A stretch of DNA of 64,000 bases from Sphingomonas sanxanigenens DSM 19645 = NX02 (GTDB lineage: Bacteria; Pseudomonadota; Alphaproteobacteria; Sphingomonadales; Sphingomonadaceae), in the NCBI RefSeq assembly GCF_000512205.2, contig NZ_CP006644.1, positions 4,540,501-4,604,500 on the forward strand, given 5' to 3'. Within the stretch, counting starts at the first letter, position 1. Each line of letters opens with the position of its first letter. A program made the translations under genes and the position numbers. A model generated the notes under the pieces. It saw only the letters and a program-made list of their open reading frames with translations. It was not told the DNA's origin and made no database searches. Below, in pieces: positions 1 through 8,892 of the stretch.

Positions 1-19
1 TCGTACCTGTCGTCGCAGG

Positions 20-856
20 TTATATCGTTCGTGTTTCCGCGAGCTCTTCCGCGGTCGGCGATCTGAGAAACACGAGCGCATCCCGGCGCCACGCCACGAG
101 GCCGAGATCGTCCAGCGCTTCGAGCCAGCCTTCCATCGGCCAGCGCCCCCATCGGGCGTGGAAGCGCGTAGCATTGCGGACGATGTCGCGCACATGCTGG
201 ACCGGCGGTTCGTGCGACGCGTGATGCTGGTGGCACGCGGTCGCCCCGCCGACGAAGATCAGCGGCGTGCCCTGCGCCGCCGCGCGATAGCCGAAATCGG
301 TATCTTCGCCGCCATAGCCGACAAAGTCGGCATCGAACCCGCCGAGGGCTGCGTAGCGATCCCGCCGGATGGCGAACGCCAGCGACCAGAACAAGCCCGC
401 ATTCTGCTCGACCCGATAGCCGTGGGACGGAAATCGCCGCACCGGATGCGGCTTGCCGCGCAGGCGCAGTTCGGCTTCGGTCCACGCGCCGCGGGCGTCG
501 TCCGGCCCGAGATAAAGCACGTCCGCGCACAGCAGCCCGTCGATCGTTTCCAGCAGCGAACCCAGGCCGCCGAGGCAATCGGACATCGGAATGCAATCGA
601 CATCGAGGAAGACCAGCTGATCCTGCCGCGCACGTGCGGCGGCGCGATTGCGTGCCGCCGCCAGCGGCAGCCCCTGGGTCTCGAACCGATCGACGACAAC
701 CGGAAACGGGCAGGATGGAATGGCGGCGGGCGTATCGCTCATGTCGACGATGACGAGTTCGTCGGGCTGGCGCGCGCTCCGGCGAAGACCTTCGATCAGT
801 TGATGGAGATGCGCCTCGCGATTTCGCACGAGCGTAAGGACGGAGATGCCGCTCAC
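20..856 (-). CDS. Family 2 glycosyltransferase, last gene of a glycan operon
   Basis: Predicted 278-aa cytoplasmic GT-A sugar transferase. The N-terminus begins ISVLTLVRNREAH, typical of GT2 enzymes. A DVDC element serves as the metal/nucleotide-sugar DxD motif, and GYGGEDTDFGYR matches the C-terminal acceptor segment of the galactosyltransferase-like (GT7C) subgroup. The GTG start at 856 is chosen because it overlaps the stop of the upstream methyltransferase (GTGA) and removes an Arg-rich, out-of-family N-terminal extension. It is the promoter-distal gene of a seven-gene operon. Donor and acceptor cannot be read from sequence. Confidence 0.85.
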   Translation of the reverse strand: MSGISVLTLVRNREAHLHQLIEGLRRSARQPDELVIVDMSDTPAAIPSCPFPVVVDRFETQGLPLAAARNRAAARARQDQLVFLDVDCIPMSDCLGGLGSLLETIDGLLCADVLYLGPDDARGAWTEAELRLRGKPHPVRRFPSHGYRVEQNAGLFWSLAFAIRRDRYAALGGFDADFVGYGGEDTDFGYRAAAQGTPLIFVGGATACHQHHASHEPPVQHVRDIVRNATRFHARWGRWPMEGWLEALDDLGLVAWRRDALVFLRSPTAEELAETRTI

Positions 857-1437
857 CGCCGGGCCCACAGATCCAGCCGATAGCGGTCGTGCCGTTCCGC
901 CCGCACCACCCCGAAATCGCGCCCGATCGCGTTCCAAAGCCGCTCGACCGCCGCGTCGCCGCCTTGCGGATAGTCGGTCGCGCCGGTGTAGTGGACGAGG
1001 ATGACGCGCCCGCCCGGGGCGATGTTCTCCCGCAGCCAGTCGGCGGCGCGGGCAAGGTCGCCAGTGTCCCAATAATAGATGACCTCCGACAGGATCACGA
1101 GGTCGAACGTCTCGCCCACCGGAGCCTCGCGGGGGAATGCCATCGTCCTGAAGACCGCTTGCGCGCGGTCACCCAGTCGCTGCTGCGCCAGCGCCAATGC
1201 GCGATGGCTGATGTCGACCGCGAGCAGCGTGTCGCACAGATCGACGATCTGCGCCGTCAGCACGCCATGCGCGCACCCCACCTCGAACGCGCTGGCATAG
1301 CGGCGGTCGGCGAGCACGGCGCGCGTCTGCGCGAACTTCGCGGCTTCATAATCGCTGGATGCGAGACCCCAGGGATCGTCATCCTTCGCGAAGATGCCAT
1401 CGAAATAGGCGGCATCGAGGCTGCCACCGCCGGTCAT
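853..1437 (-). CDS. SAM-dependent methyltransferase (NodS-like class I)
   Basis: 194-aa class I methyltransferase. The SAM-binding motif I is FEVGCAHG, followed by the acidic strand LLAVDIS; LVILSEVIYYW is the motif-IV region. The family includes NodS, which N-methylates a deacetylated sugar. That fits its position directly after a PIG-L deacetylase: deacetylation followed by methylation of the freed amine is a reasonable inference, not shown. The ATG at 1437 overlaps the PIG-L stop (ATGA), and its own stop overlaps the next GTG start, so translation is probably coupled. Confidence 0.85.
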   Translation of the reverse strand: MTGGGSLDAAYFDGIFAKDDDPWGLASSDYEAAKFAQTRAVLADRRYASAFEVGCAHGVLTAQIVDLCDTLLAVDISHRALALAQQRLGDRAQAVFRTMAFPREAPVGETFDLVILSEVIYYWDTGDLARAADWLRENIAPGGRVILVHYTGATDYPQGGDAAVERLWNAIGRDFGVVRAERHDRYRLDLWARR

Positions 1438-2102
1438 GCCCGAACCCGGCAAAGATCGAGGATATCGAACGGCGTCATCCGGCATTGCTCCGCTGACAAT
1501 CTGAACCCGTCGCCCATGACCGGGGAAAGCTGGCTGCGATGGGCGCGCAACGCATGGCGGCGATGCCCCGGCCGCAAGGCTGCCGTCCGGATCCGCCGGC
1601 GTGCGTTCGGCGGCGCCGCGCTCCACACATGATAGGCGAACAGCGCGACGCGCCGACGCGCCTGCCGAACCGCGGCCGCCGCGAAGCCGAAGGCGGCGAC
1701 ATGATCGCAATGGCTTTCGGCCCGGTCGGTCACCGCGATCGCATCGATCCGGCGGCGGCGCAGCATGGCGGCAAGCCATGCGACATCGCGATCGAAGCGC
1801 GGGCTGCCGGGTGCATGCGGATGCGCATCCTGCCAGCCGACCCAGTCGATCGCCGTGCCGCGGGGCGAGAGCCGGCGGATCGCAGCCCTCGCCTCGGCCC
1901 TGCGCGCTGCGGCGAGCCGCGGCGTTCCGTCGGGATGCGAGCCTGACCCGTCCGTGAGATAGAGGATGCCGCCCAGGCGCCCACCCCGCGCCGCCTGCCC
2001 GATCAAAGCCCCCGCACCCAGCGTTTCGTCGTCGGGATGCGGCGCGATCACCAGCCAGCGGGAACGCGCCCAGACGCTGCGATCGAGCGGTTCGGGGTTC
2101 AC
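1434..2102 (-). CDS. PIG-L family de-N-acetylase
   Basis: 222-aa member of the PIG-L/LmbE zinc-dependent deacetylase family (GlcNAc-PI, GlcNAc-inositol and related substrates). The metal and catalytic signature APHPDDE lies near residues 22-28 and the second metal motif HCDH near residues 134-137. The GTG start at 2102 overlaps the upstream TGA (GTGA), matching the junction style of the operon. An upstream ATG at 2129 is possible but lies inside the previous gene. It probably removes an N-acetyl group from a sugar built by the neighbouring glycosyltransferases. Confidence 0.85.
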   Translation of the reverse strand: MNPEPLDRSVWARSRWLVIAPHPDDETLGAGALIGQAARGGRLGGILYLTDGSGSHPDGTPRLAAARRAEARAAIRRLSPRGTAIDWVGWQDAHPHAPGSPRFDRDVAWLAAMLRRRRIDAIAVTDRAESHCDHVAAFGFAAAAVRQARRRVALFAYHVWSAAPPNARRRIRTAALRPGHRRHALRAHRSQLSPVMGDGFRLSAEQCRMTPFDILDLCRVRA

Positions 2103-3205
2103 CACAGCCTGTCGTCCAGCGGCCAGCAATCATGATCGAGAAAGGCCTGCGCCGCCATGTCGTGCATCTGGTCGCCGCCCGCCTGGCGGAGGTAGAGCGA
2201 GAGGTCGCGGGCGATCTTGTCGGCAAGTTCGCCGTCGAAGGCACTGCGCGTGCCCAGGATCCGGGCAGCCGCTTCCATCACGAAGAAGCCGGAGCGCTCG
2301 ACGACGCCACGCGCCAGCCGTGCGATCGCAGGCGCATCCGCATCCTCGTTCGCAGCGCGCTCCGCCGCTTCGCGGACCCAGAATCCCGCGGTGCGCGCGG
2401 CGATCACGGCATCGGCGAACCGTGCCCGCGCTTGCCCGTCAGCCTCGCGCCGCGACTGCAGCGCCTGGCGGATCTGGCCGAGCAGCGCCTCGATTCCGCC
2501 CAGCTGCACCGCGCAGAAGCGCCACGCGCCGGCGGTGAAGCGCGGATCGCGGTCATAGTCGCCCGCCGCCCCCAGCAGCATTGCGGCGTCGGCCGGAAGC
2601 CCCGTCACATCGTATCGGCCACTTTGGCTGGCCCGCATGCCGCGAACCCGCCATTCACTCAGGTCCGCACGGCCGGCATCGTTTGCCGGAACGATCGCGA
2701 GGCGCCGATCGGTGCCCTCCACCGCGGCGGTGACGATCGCATAGTCCAGTCCGCCGGCCCCGCTCGCGAACGTCTTCGCACCGCTCAGGACCGGAGAAGC
2801 ATCACCCTCCAACCGCACCCCGGGCGTCGGCTCCGTCGCCCAGACCCCGAACCACGCCCCGCGCCGGAGCGCCGACGCGAGCCACGCCCGCTGTTCCGCC
2901 GTTCCATACCAGTCGAACAGCAGCAGCGCGTTGACATGTCCCTCGAAGAGCCTGCCGACACTGAGATCGCCGCGCCCCACCTGCCGCAACGCACCGAGCA
3001 TCGCCGCGTATCGGGACCGGCTGCCGGCGAACGGCTCCCCACCGGCGTCGGGCGGCGCAAACCGGTGATGATAGCCCGCCGCCCGCAGGCGGTGCAGGCT
3101 GTCGATCGGAAACAGGGGCGCGGCATCGTAGCGCGCGCCGAGGCGCTGCAGGACGGTCACGATGTCGGCGGCATCGTTGGCCTCGGACGCGGATGCGATG
3201 GTCAT
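2099..3205 (-). CDS. Acyl-CoA dehydrogenase-like flavoprotein
   Basis: 368 aa, with acyl-CoA dehydrogenase architecture: a helical N-terminal part, a middle beta domain with FGVWATEPTPG and SGAKTFASGAGGLDYA (the flavin/substrate region), and a C-terminal helical bundle. It is divergent from beta-oxidation enzymes and sits between a glycosyltransferase and a deacetylase, so a role in modifying an acyl or sugar intermediate is more likely than fatty acid catabolism. The ATG at 3205 overlaps the preceding stop (ATGA). A catalytic Glu was not assigned with confidence. Confidence 0.8.
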   Translation of the reverse strand: MTIASASEANDAADIVTVLQRLGARYDAAPLFPIDSLHRLRAAGYHHRFAPPDAGGEPFAGSRSRYAAMLGALRQVGRGDLSVGRLFEGHVNALLLFDWYGTAEQRAWLASALRRGAWFGVWATEPTPGVRLEGDASPVLSGAKTFASGAGGLDYAIVTAAVEGTDRRLAIVPANDAGRADLSEWRVRGMRASQSGRYDVTGLPADAAMLLGAAGDYDRDPRFTAGAWRFCAVQLGGIEALLGQIRQALQSRREADGQARARFADAVIAARTAGFWVREAAERAANEDADAPAIARLARGVVERSGFFVMEAAARILGTRSAFDGELADKIARDLSLYLRQAGGDQMHDMAAQAFLDHDCWPLDDRLW

Positions 3206-4239
3206 GCCGATGGCTGCCGGATCGGGGTTGCCGCCATCGCCACCAGCCATTGCGCGGCCTTCGCGGCGCCGTCGCGATCGTGGAGGCCGGCGAGCGCGGC
3301 CGGATCGAGCGCCTCGACGCGCTCGATCATCGCCGGCCATTGCGGCGACGCCGGCCAGTCGGGCGAGACGATCGCGGCGCCCAGGTGCGACAGCCGCCGC
3401 GCCTTGCAATGCTGCTCGTCGAACGGACGTCGCTCCGGGATGCAGATGAAGGGACGCCGATTGGCGATCACCGACGCGACCAGACCGTCGCCCCCGGCGC
3501 CGACGACCACGCCCGCGCTGGCGATATGCCGGTCGGCGTCGTTGACCCAGCCCCGCAGTTCGAGATTGGGCGGCGTGTCGCGCGGCGCCGTGCAGGGCCC
3601 GATCACGCGCCAGCGGCGGTTCGGGACCGCGCGCGCGGCCTCCGCCCAGAGCGCGCCATCCGATGGCTGGCCGCCCCGGCCGACGACGCCAACGACGAGA
3701 TCGGTCTGGACATGTTCGGGGGCGGCCGCCGCGCCGATCCCGGAGGCATAGAAGCTCTTGCCGCGGATCACCGCGTCCACCGCCTCGTCGTCGAGGTCCG
3801 GATGGAAGGGTGCCAGGAGCGCCGAGGCGCCCTGATAGGCATCGAGGTGCGGGCGATCGGTACGGTGGCCGCTCAGGCGGACATAGACCGTGGGTACGGA
3901 GGCGAGCCGCGCGAGCATCGCGACCTCCACCGACACGTCGACCACGAACAGCCGGGGGCGCGCCGACGCGATCCAGTCGGCGATTTTCGCCACCCGCCAG
4001 CGTATGCCCTCATGGTCGAGCGGCGCATAATGGAGCGAGCCCGGGCGGCCGACATGATCGGCGCCATCGAACGATCCGGCCGTCAAGCGGTCGTCGGGAA
4101 GATCGACGCAGGGAATGCGGCCGGTACGGCCGGTGAGACCGGTGCCCAGCAAGGTGATTCCACCGCCGGCGGCCTGGGCGATCGCCAGCGCGCGCTGGCG
4201 GTGGCCGTCGCCATGATGGTGGACATAATAGCCGATCAT
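3202..4239 (-). CDS. Glycosyltransferase of the MurG/GT28-like GT-B fold
   Basis: 345 aa. The opening IGYYVHHHGDGHRQRA carries the 'GHG.G H..RA' style N-terminus of GT-B transferases and of the predicted glycosyltransferase family related to MurG. The C-terminal half holds SAGVVVGAGGDGLVASVIANRRPFICIPERRPFDEQ, a typical nucleotide-sugar pocket. It starts 16 nt after the GT2 gene upstream, the only non-overlapping junction in the operon, and ends by ATGA overlap with the dehydrogenase gene. Confidence 0.75.
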   Translation of the reverse strand: MIGYYVHHHGDGHRQRALAIAQAAGGGITLLGTGLTGRTGRIPCVDLPDDRLTAGSFDGADHVGRPGSLHYAPLDHEGIRWRVAKIADWIASARPRLFVVDVSVEVAMLARLASVPTVYVRLSGHRTDRPHLDAYQGASALLAPFHPDLDDEAVDAVIRGKSFYASGIGAAAAPEHVQTDLVVGVVGRGGQPSDGALWAEAARAVPNRRWRVIGPCTAPRDTPPNLELRGWVNDADRHIASAGVVVGAGGDGLVASVIANRRPFICIPERRPFDEQHCKARRLSHLGAAIVSPDWPASPQWPAMIERVEALDPAALAGLHDRDGAAKAAQWLVAMAATPIRQPSA

Positions 4240-4255
4240 CCGCGCTTTTCTCCCG

Positions 4256-5161
4256 TCATTCGGGCAGCGCCATGTCGCAAATCATCGGCGCCAGCCTGCG
4301 TTCGGCCAAGATGAGCTCGCGACCCAGGCCCCGCACGCGGCGATCGCGCCGCCAAGCGGCACGGCTGCGCCATTGATCGAAATGGGGAACGTGAACCGCC
4401 GCCCCTTCGTCGGCCGCATCCGCCCATGCCCGCATGACGTCGGCCATTCCCCCGGCCGCGCGGCCATCGGTGCGGGGCGAAACCCAGATCCAGACCCCGG
4501 GCGGATGCAAGAGCCGGCCACCCACGGCCACCGCCGCGTCGACCAGCGCCCGGTCCTCGCCCGTCGCGATCAGCGGCACGCCGCCGGCGCGCCGATACAG
4601 CGCCGCAGTCAGCGCAAGGCTGGCACCGGTATGATCGCCATGCCGCGGCGGCGGATCCCAGGGCCTGGGATCCAGCCCGTCCTCGATCTCGCGCACCTGC
4701 TGCCAGTACCGATCGAACCGCGCCCGCAGTCGAAGGATGCCGATGGGGGCATCGGCCTGCGGATCGAGGTCGATCCGGCCGCCGAGGATATGGTCGTCCG
4801 CTGCGGCGGCGAGATTGGCGGCGATCCAGCCCGGCGGCGGCCGGCAATCGGCGTCCGTCGAAATGAGCAGCCCCCGGTCGTCCTGAAGCATCTCCACGCC
4901 CAGGTCCATCGCGCCGCGCCTTGCCGAGCCGGCATGCGCGGCGGGCGCATCGAAGCTGCGCTCGTCGACGGCGAGCGCGATGTTGCCGAAGCGGCGTGCC
5001 ACCGCTCTGGCGACGTCCGCGGTGGCATCGCTGCAATTGTTGGCGCACAGCGCAACGCGGATCGTCGATGCGATCGTCTGCGCGGCAAGCGCCTCGATCA
5101 GCGTTCCGATATGATCCACCTCGTTGCGCGCGGGCACGCAGACGCAGAACGGGCGCGTCAT
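4256..5161 (-). CDS. Family 2 glycosyltransferase
   Basis: 301 aa with the GT2 N-terminal fold (FCVCVPARNEVDHIGTLIEAL) and a TDADC metal/nucleotide motif around residue 102. The region HTGASLALTAALYRRAGG is the acceptor-side segment of GT2 enzymes. The ATG at 5161 overlaps the stop of the preceding GT4 gene (ATGA). Soluble as predicted, with no membrane helices seen. Confidence 0.85.
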   Translation of the reverse strand: MTRPFCVCVPARNEVDHIGTLIEALAAQTIASTIRVALCANNCSDATADVARAVARRFGNIALAVDERSFDAPAAHAGSARRGAMDLGVEMLQDDRGLLISTDADCRPPPGWIAANLAAAADDHILGGRIDLDPQADAPIGILRLRARFDRYWQQVREIEDGLDPRPWDPPPRHGDHTGASLALTAALYRRAGGVPLIATGEDRALVDAAVAVGGRLLHPPGVWIWVSPRTDGRAAGGMADVMRAWADAADEGAAVHVPHFDQWRSRAAWRRDRRVRGLGRELILAERRLAPMICDMALPE

Positions 5162-6276
5162 GCGGCGCTCATCGCCACGGAAGCCGCCGGTGCGCGGGCG
5201 TTGCCGGGGATGATCGCCTGCGGCTTCGCCGCCGCGACCATTTCGCGATAGATCGTCTCATAGCGATCGACCATTCGTTCGGCGTCGCAATGGCTCTCGG
5301 CACGCCGCCGGCACGCTGCGCGATCCAGCGTCAACGCCTTGCCGATGGCACCCGCAAGAGACGCGACATCGTCCGGATCGGCCAGGGCGCCGCAATGGGG
5401 ATCGAGGATGCCCGGCACGCCGCCGCGGCGGAAGGCCGCGACCGGGGTACCGCAGGCCAGCGCTTCGGCAACCACCAGCCCATAGGGCTCTTCCCAGCGC
5501 GGCGTACACAACGCGGCGCGGGCGCCACCGACGAGGCGTGCCAGCGCCGAATGCGCCAGGTGCCCGACATGAACGACATCATCCCCCAGGCGCGGACGGA
5601 TGACGTTCTCGAAGAAATCCGGATCCGAAATCGGGCCGGCGATCCGCAGCGGCAGTCCAACCGCACGTGCAGCGTCGATCGCCATATCCAGGCCCTTCTC
5701 GGGCACGATGCGGCCATACCACACGAGATAGCAGGAAGCATCCGGCGCGGCCTGATAGGGAAACTGGGCGAGATCGATGCCATTGGCCACGACATCGCCG
5801 ACATGCGCAACATGCGCCCACATCTGCGCGGTCGCATCCGAGACGGCCACGTAGCGGACCGGCCCGCGGCTCACGCGCATGCCGCTCTCCAGCCAGCAGA
5901 AGGGCGGCGTATGAAGCGTCGTCAGCAACGGCGTCGCGATCGTTTCGGCCATGCTGACCGGGAGATAATGCAGCGAGTTGTTGTGGATCACGTCGAACGT
6001 CCGGCGGCGCAGATCGGTCATCAGGCGGAGATAGGCGTGATGTTCGCGGAAGAAGGCGACGTCGTTCGCTTCGGCAACGCCGGTGCCCAACAGCGACGTT
6101 TCGTCGCAGATCGCCTCGACGCCGAGAGCGGGATCGGACCGTGTCGAGGCGAACAGCGTCACGTCATGACCGCGCCGTCGCAACGACGCCGTCAGCAGAT
6201 GGGTGTGCATTTCGAGGCCACCGGCAAATGCCTCTGTAATCGCATGTTTGAGGTGCGCAATGACGGCGATACGCAA
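5158..6276 (-). CDS. Family 4 glycosyltransferase, first gene of the operon
   Basis: 372-aa GT-B retaining transferase. The N-terminal GGLEMHTHLL loop and the C-terminal EEPYGLVVAEALACGTPV (the EX7E motif binding the donor nucleotide) identify GT4. The start is taken as TTG at 6276 because GGGAGG lies 5 nt upstream and the preceding in-frame stretch has no family similarity; an ATG at 6399 would add 41 unrelated residues. A longer AT-rich gap upstream probably holds the operon promoter. Confidence 0.85.
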   Translation of the reverse strand: MRIAVIAHLKHAITEAFAGGLEMHTHLLTASLRRRGHDVTLFASTRSDPALGVEAICDETSLLGTGVAEANDVAFFREHHAYLRLMTDLRRRTFDVIHNNSLHYLPVSMAETIATPLLTTLHTPPFCWLESGMRVSRGPVRYVAVSDATAQMWAHVAHVGDVVANGIDLAQFPYQAAPDASCYLVWYGRIVPEKGLDMAIDAARAVGLPLRIAGPISDPDFFENVIRPRLGDDVVHVGHLAHSALARLVGGARAALCTPRWEEPYGLVVAEALACGTPVAAFRRGGVPGILDPHCGALADPDDVASLAGAIGKALTLDRAACRRRAESHCDAERMVDRYETIYREMVAAAKPQAIIPGNARAPAASVAMSAA

Positions 6277-6500
6277 GACGGCCTCCCGTTGGAACTGGAG
6301 CGACCAAGACCCGCCAGCCCTTATCAAACGACCGACCGCGCTATAGTTTCCGTTGATAAATGTTACGTTCGACTGATAAATGTTAGCCTTATCCAACACG
6401 GCTCCCGAATAAATCTTTTAGAAATGTACCAATAATTTTGGCACAATTATCCCGTTGTCGCGTTAAGGCCATCTCACTTTCACGACATGAAGGAATCCCC
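6277..6500. promoter_or_regulatory. Divergent AT-rich intergenic region
   Basis: About 220 nt between the leftward glycan operon and the rightward DUF2383 gene. The stretch 6340-6450 is markedly AT-rich against the local background (repeated TGATAAATGTTA-type tracts at 6354-6385) and is the only place for both promoters. No confident -35/-10 pair was assigned. Confidence 0.5.
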
Positions 6501-6944
6501 ATGTCCGATTATGACATCAAGACATTGAACACGCTCATCGAGACGACGCTCGACAGCGCCGATGGCTATCGCGAAGCCGCAGAGGACAGTTCACGCTTCA
6601 CGGCGCTTTTCCAGAGCCGCGCCACGGAGCGTAGCGCCGCCGCTGCCCGGCTTCAGCGGGAAGTCGTGACGCTGGGGGGAACCCCGGAAGAGGACGGCAC
6701 GGTCCTGGCGAAAGCGCACCGTCTCTTCGTCAACCTGCGCAACAGCATCTCCAGCGGCGATACCGCGGTGGTCGACGAGGTCGAGCGCGGTGAGGATCAT
6801 ATCAAGGCGAAGTTCGAGGCGGCGCTTGCCGACAACGAGCTCGGCGTATCGACCCGTGCCGCGATCCAGGATGTCTATAGGTCGGTGAAATCCGGGCATG
6901 ACCAGATGCGGGATCTCAAGCACAGCCTCCACGGCGCCGCCTGA
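6501..6944 (+). CDS. PA2169-family four-helix-bundle protein (DUF2383)
   Basis: 147 aa, almost wholly helical. It starts MSDYDIKTLNTLIETTLDSADGY, the hallmark of the ferritin-like DUF2383/PA2169 family, whose members are often stress-associated and of unknown activity. The ATG at 6501 has AAGGAA just upstream; a longer reading from 6438 would include promoter sequence. It is monocistronic, followed by a strong hairpin at 6951. Confidence 0.85.
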   Translation: MSDYDIKTLNTLIETTLDSADGYREAAEDSSRFTALFQSRATERSAAAARLQREVVTLGGTPEEDGTVLAKAHRLFVNLRNSISSGDTAVVDEVERGEDHIKAKFEAALADNELGVSTRAAIQDVYRSVKSGHDQMRDLKHSLHGAA

Positions 6945-6950
6945 CCGCTG

Positions 6951-6974
6951 CGCGGCCCCGGCAACGGGGCCGCG
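6951..6974 (+). terminator. GC-rich hairpin after the DUF2383 gene
   Basis: Perfect 10-bp stem (CGCGGCCCCG / CGGGGCCGCG) with a GCAA tetraloop, 6 nt after the stop codon. A T-run is lacking (TCCCGTTCG follows), so it may be a weak intrinsic terminator or an mRNA 3'-end stabiliser. Confidence 0.55.
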
Positions 6975-7084
6975 TCCCGTTCGCGCCATCGTTGCTCCCC
7001 TGTCGGAACCTCGATCGATCCCGCGCGATCAGCTTGTGCGAGCCGTCCTCGTCGCATGCTGTCGCGCGTTCCAGGTGGGTAAGA

Positions 7085-8152
7085 ATGATGGATATGTTCA
7101 AGACGTTTCGTAAGGCGACGCGTCTGGCGAGAAATCGGCGCCCGCTTTCGGCAGCGCTCGAGTTGAACAAATTGCTTTTGGCGCCTGCGGCAAAGCCCGC
7201 ACGCAAACGCAAACCGCAGACAAAGAAAGCCACGCGCATCAAAACGGCGCTCAACCCGCTGCCGCGGCCGGCGGCGGGCTCATTCGTTTCGGCGGATTTC
7301 ACCTGTTCGCACGGCTCGCTCGCCTACATGCTGTATACGCCGGTCGGATCGATCCGACGGCGCATGCCGATGGTCGTCATGCTGCATGGCTGTTCCCAGA
7401 CCGCCGGCGATTTCGCGGTCGGCACCGCGATGAACAGGCTGGCGGACGAATTGGGCTTCATCGTCCTCTATCCGGAGCAGGCGCGCTCGGCAAACCTTGC
7501 GCGCTGCTGGAACTGGCACCGCACGAACCATCAGCGCCGCGGCAGCGGCGAGCCCGCGGTGATTGCCGCGCTCACCCGACACGCGATGCTGGCGACCCGC
7601 GCCAACCCCGCCCGGGTCTATATCGCCGGCATCTCCGCCGGCGGGGCTGCGGCCGCGATCGTCGCCGCCGCCTATCCGGAATTGTTTGCCGCGGTGGGCG
7701 TGCATTCCGGCGTCGCCGTCGGCGACATCAGCACCCTGAGCGAGGCGATGGCGGCGATGGGCGGGAAGCGCGAGGCGCGCTCGAACCGCAGATTGCCGAC
7801 CCAGCGCCCGACCATCGTCTTTCACGGCGACCATGATCGTACGGTGCATCCGTCGAACGCGGCCGGCTTCCTGACCAATCTCGAGCAGGCGGCCCCCGGA
7901 CCCCTGACCTCGCGTACGCAATCCGGCGTCGCATCCGGCGGACGCGCGTTCACGCGGCGCACCTTCCGGGACCAGAGCGGACGGCTGATGCTCGAGGACT
8001 GGACGATTCACGGCAGCGGCCACAGCTGGTCCGGCGGCAGCCGGCTCGGATCCCATACCGATCCCGCAGGGCCGGATGCCTCACGGGAAATGCTTCGCTT
8101 TTTCCTGGCACAGAGACGCGCGGCATCGAAGGCAGCAGCCGGCGGGACGTGA
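7085..8152 (+). CDS. PHB depolymerase-family esterase
   Basis: 355-aa alpha/beta hydrolase of the esterase PHB depolymerase family. It has the oxyanion segment VVMLHGCSQTAGDFA, the nucleophile elbow GISAGG (Ser), an acidic residue in HGDHDRTV and a catalytic His near GSGHSWSGG. The basic N-terminal 60 residues (RKRKPQTKK) are not a signal peptide, so it looks intracellular, which would fit stored polyester or an unrelated ester. The ATG at 7085 (or 7088) follows AGGTGGGT. No PHA synthase is in the window. Confidence 0.85.
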   Translation: MMDMFKTFRKATRLARNRRPLSAALELNKLLLAPAAKPARKRKPQTKKATRIKTALNPLPRPAAGSFVSADFTCSHGSLAYMLYTPVGSIRRRMPMVVMLHGCSQTAGDFAVGTAMNRLADELGFIVLYPEQARSANLARCWNWHRTNHQRRGSGEPAVIAALTRHAMLATRANPARVYIAGISAGGAAAAIVAAAYPELFAAVGVHSGVAVGDISTLSEAMAAMGGKREARSNRRLPTQRPTIVFHGDHDRTVHPSNAAGFLTNLEQAAPGPLTSRTQSGVASGGRAFTRRTFRDQSGRLMLEDWTIHGSGHSWSGGSRLGSHTDPAGPDASREMLRFFLAQRRAASKAAAGGT

Positions 8153-8256
8153 CGGCAACCCTGCGCGCACCGCGCCGTATCGACGTTTGACGCGGCCATG
8201 CATGCCGGTCGTCATCGTCCGGGCGGCGATGGCCGCTTTCTGGTGCTGCGGCGCGG

Positions 8257-8892
8257 TCAGAGGACCGGTGCGGGCGCCTCGACCGCGTCGAGCGGCACCG
8301 CCGCGTCGAGTTCCAGGAGCGGCTTGATCACGCCGTCGCGCAGGTCATAGACCCATCCATGCAGCGCCAGCGGGTGGCCGGACGCCCAACGGGCCTGCAC
8401 GACCGCCGTGCGGGCCAGGCGGATAAGCTGCTCGCGAACGTTGAACTCGACGAACCGGTTGACGCACGCGTCTTCATCGCCGGCGGTCTCGATCTCTTCG
8501 GCGTGCGCCGCATGAACCGAGCGGGCGTTGGCAAGCCATCGATCGACCGCGCCCTCGGTCCCGCCGGACCGCGCGGCCTTGATCCCCCCGCAGCCATGAT
8601 GCCCGCACAGAATGATATGCTTCACCCCCAGCACATCGACCGCATATTGCAGCACCGCCATGCAATTCAGATCGTCGGCGTCGATCAGGTTCGCAATATT
8701 GCGGTGGATGAACATCCCGCCCGGAGGCGTCATCGTGATCTGCTCGGGACCGACCCTGCTGTCCGAACAGCCGATCCACAGGAAATCGGGCTTCTGGCCG
8801 GCCACCTGACGGCTGAAGAAATCCGTGTTCTCGTCGAGCAGCTCGAACGACCAGGCCCGGTTCGCCAGGAGCAGCTGTTTGTACGTTCTCAT
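8257..8892 (-). CDS. Beta-class carbonic anhydrase
   Basis: 211 aa. Zinc ligands are in CSDSRVGPE (Cys, with the Asp-Arg dyad) and HHGCGG (His, Cys), the complete beta-CA set. It interconverts CO2 and bicarbonate in the cytoplasm. It overlaps the SulP transporter gene by ATGA and is certainly co-translated, so it probably equilibrates bicarbonate moved by that transporter. Confidence 0.93.
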   Translation of the reverse strand: MRTYKQLLLANRAWSFELLDENTDFFSRQVAGQKPDFLWIGCSDSRVGPEQITMTPPGGMFIHRNIANLIDADDLNCMAVLQYAVDVLGVKHIILCGHHGCGGIKAARSGGTEGAVDRWLANARSVHAAHAEEIETAGDEDACVNRFVEFNVREQLIRLARTAVVQARWASGHPLALHGWVYDLRDGVIKPLLELDAAVPLDAVEAPAPVL

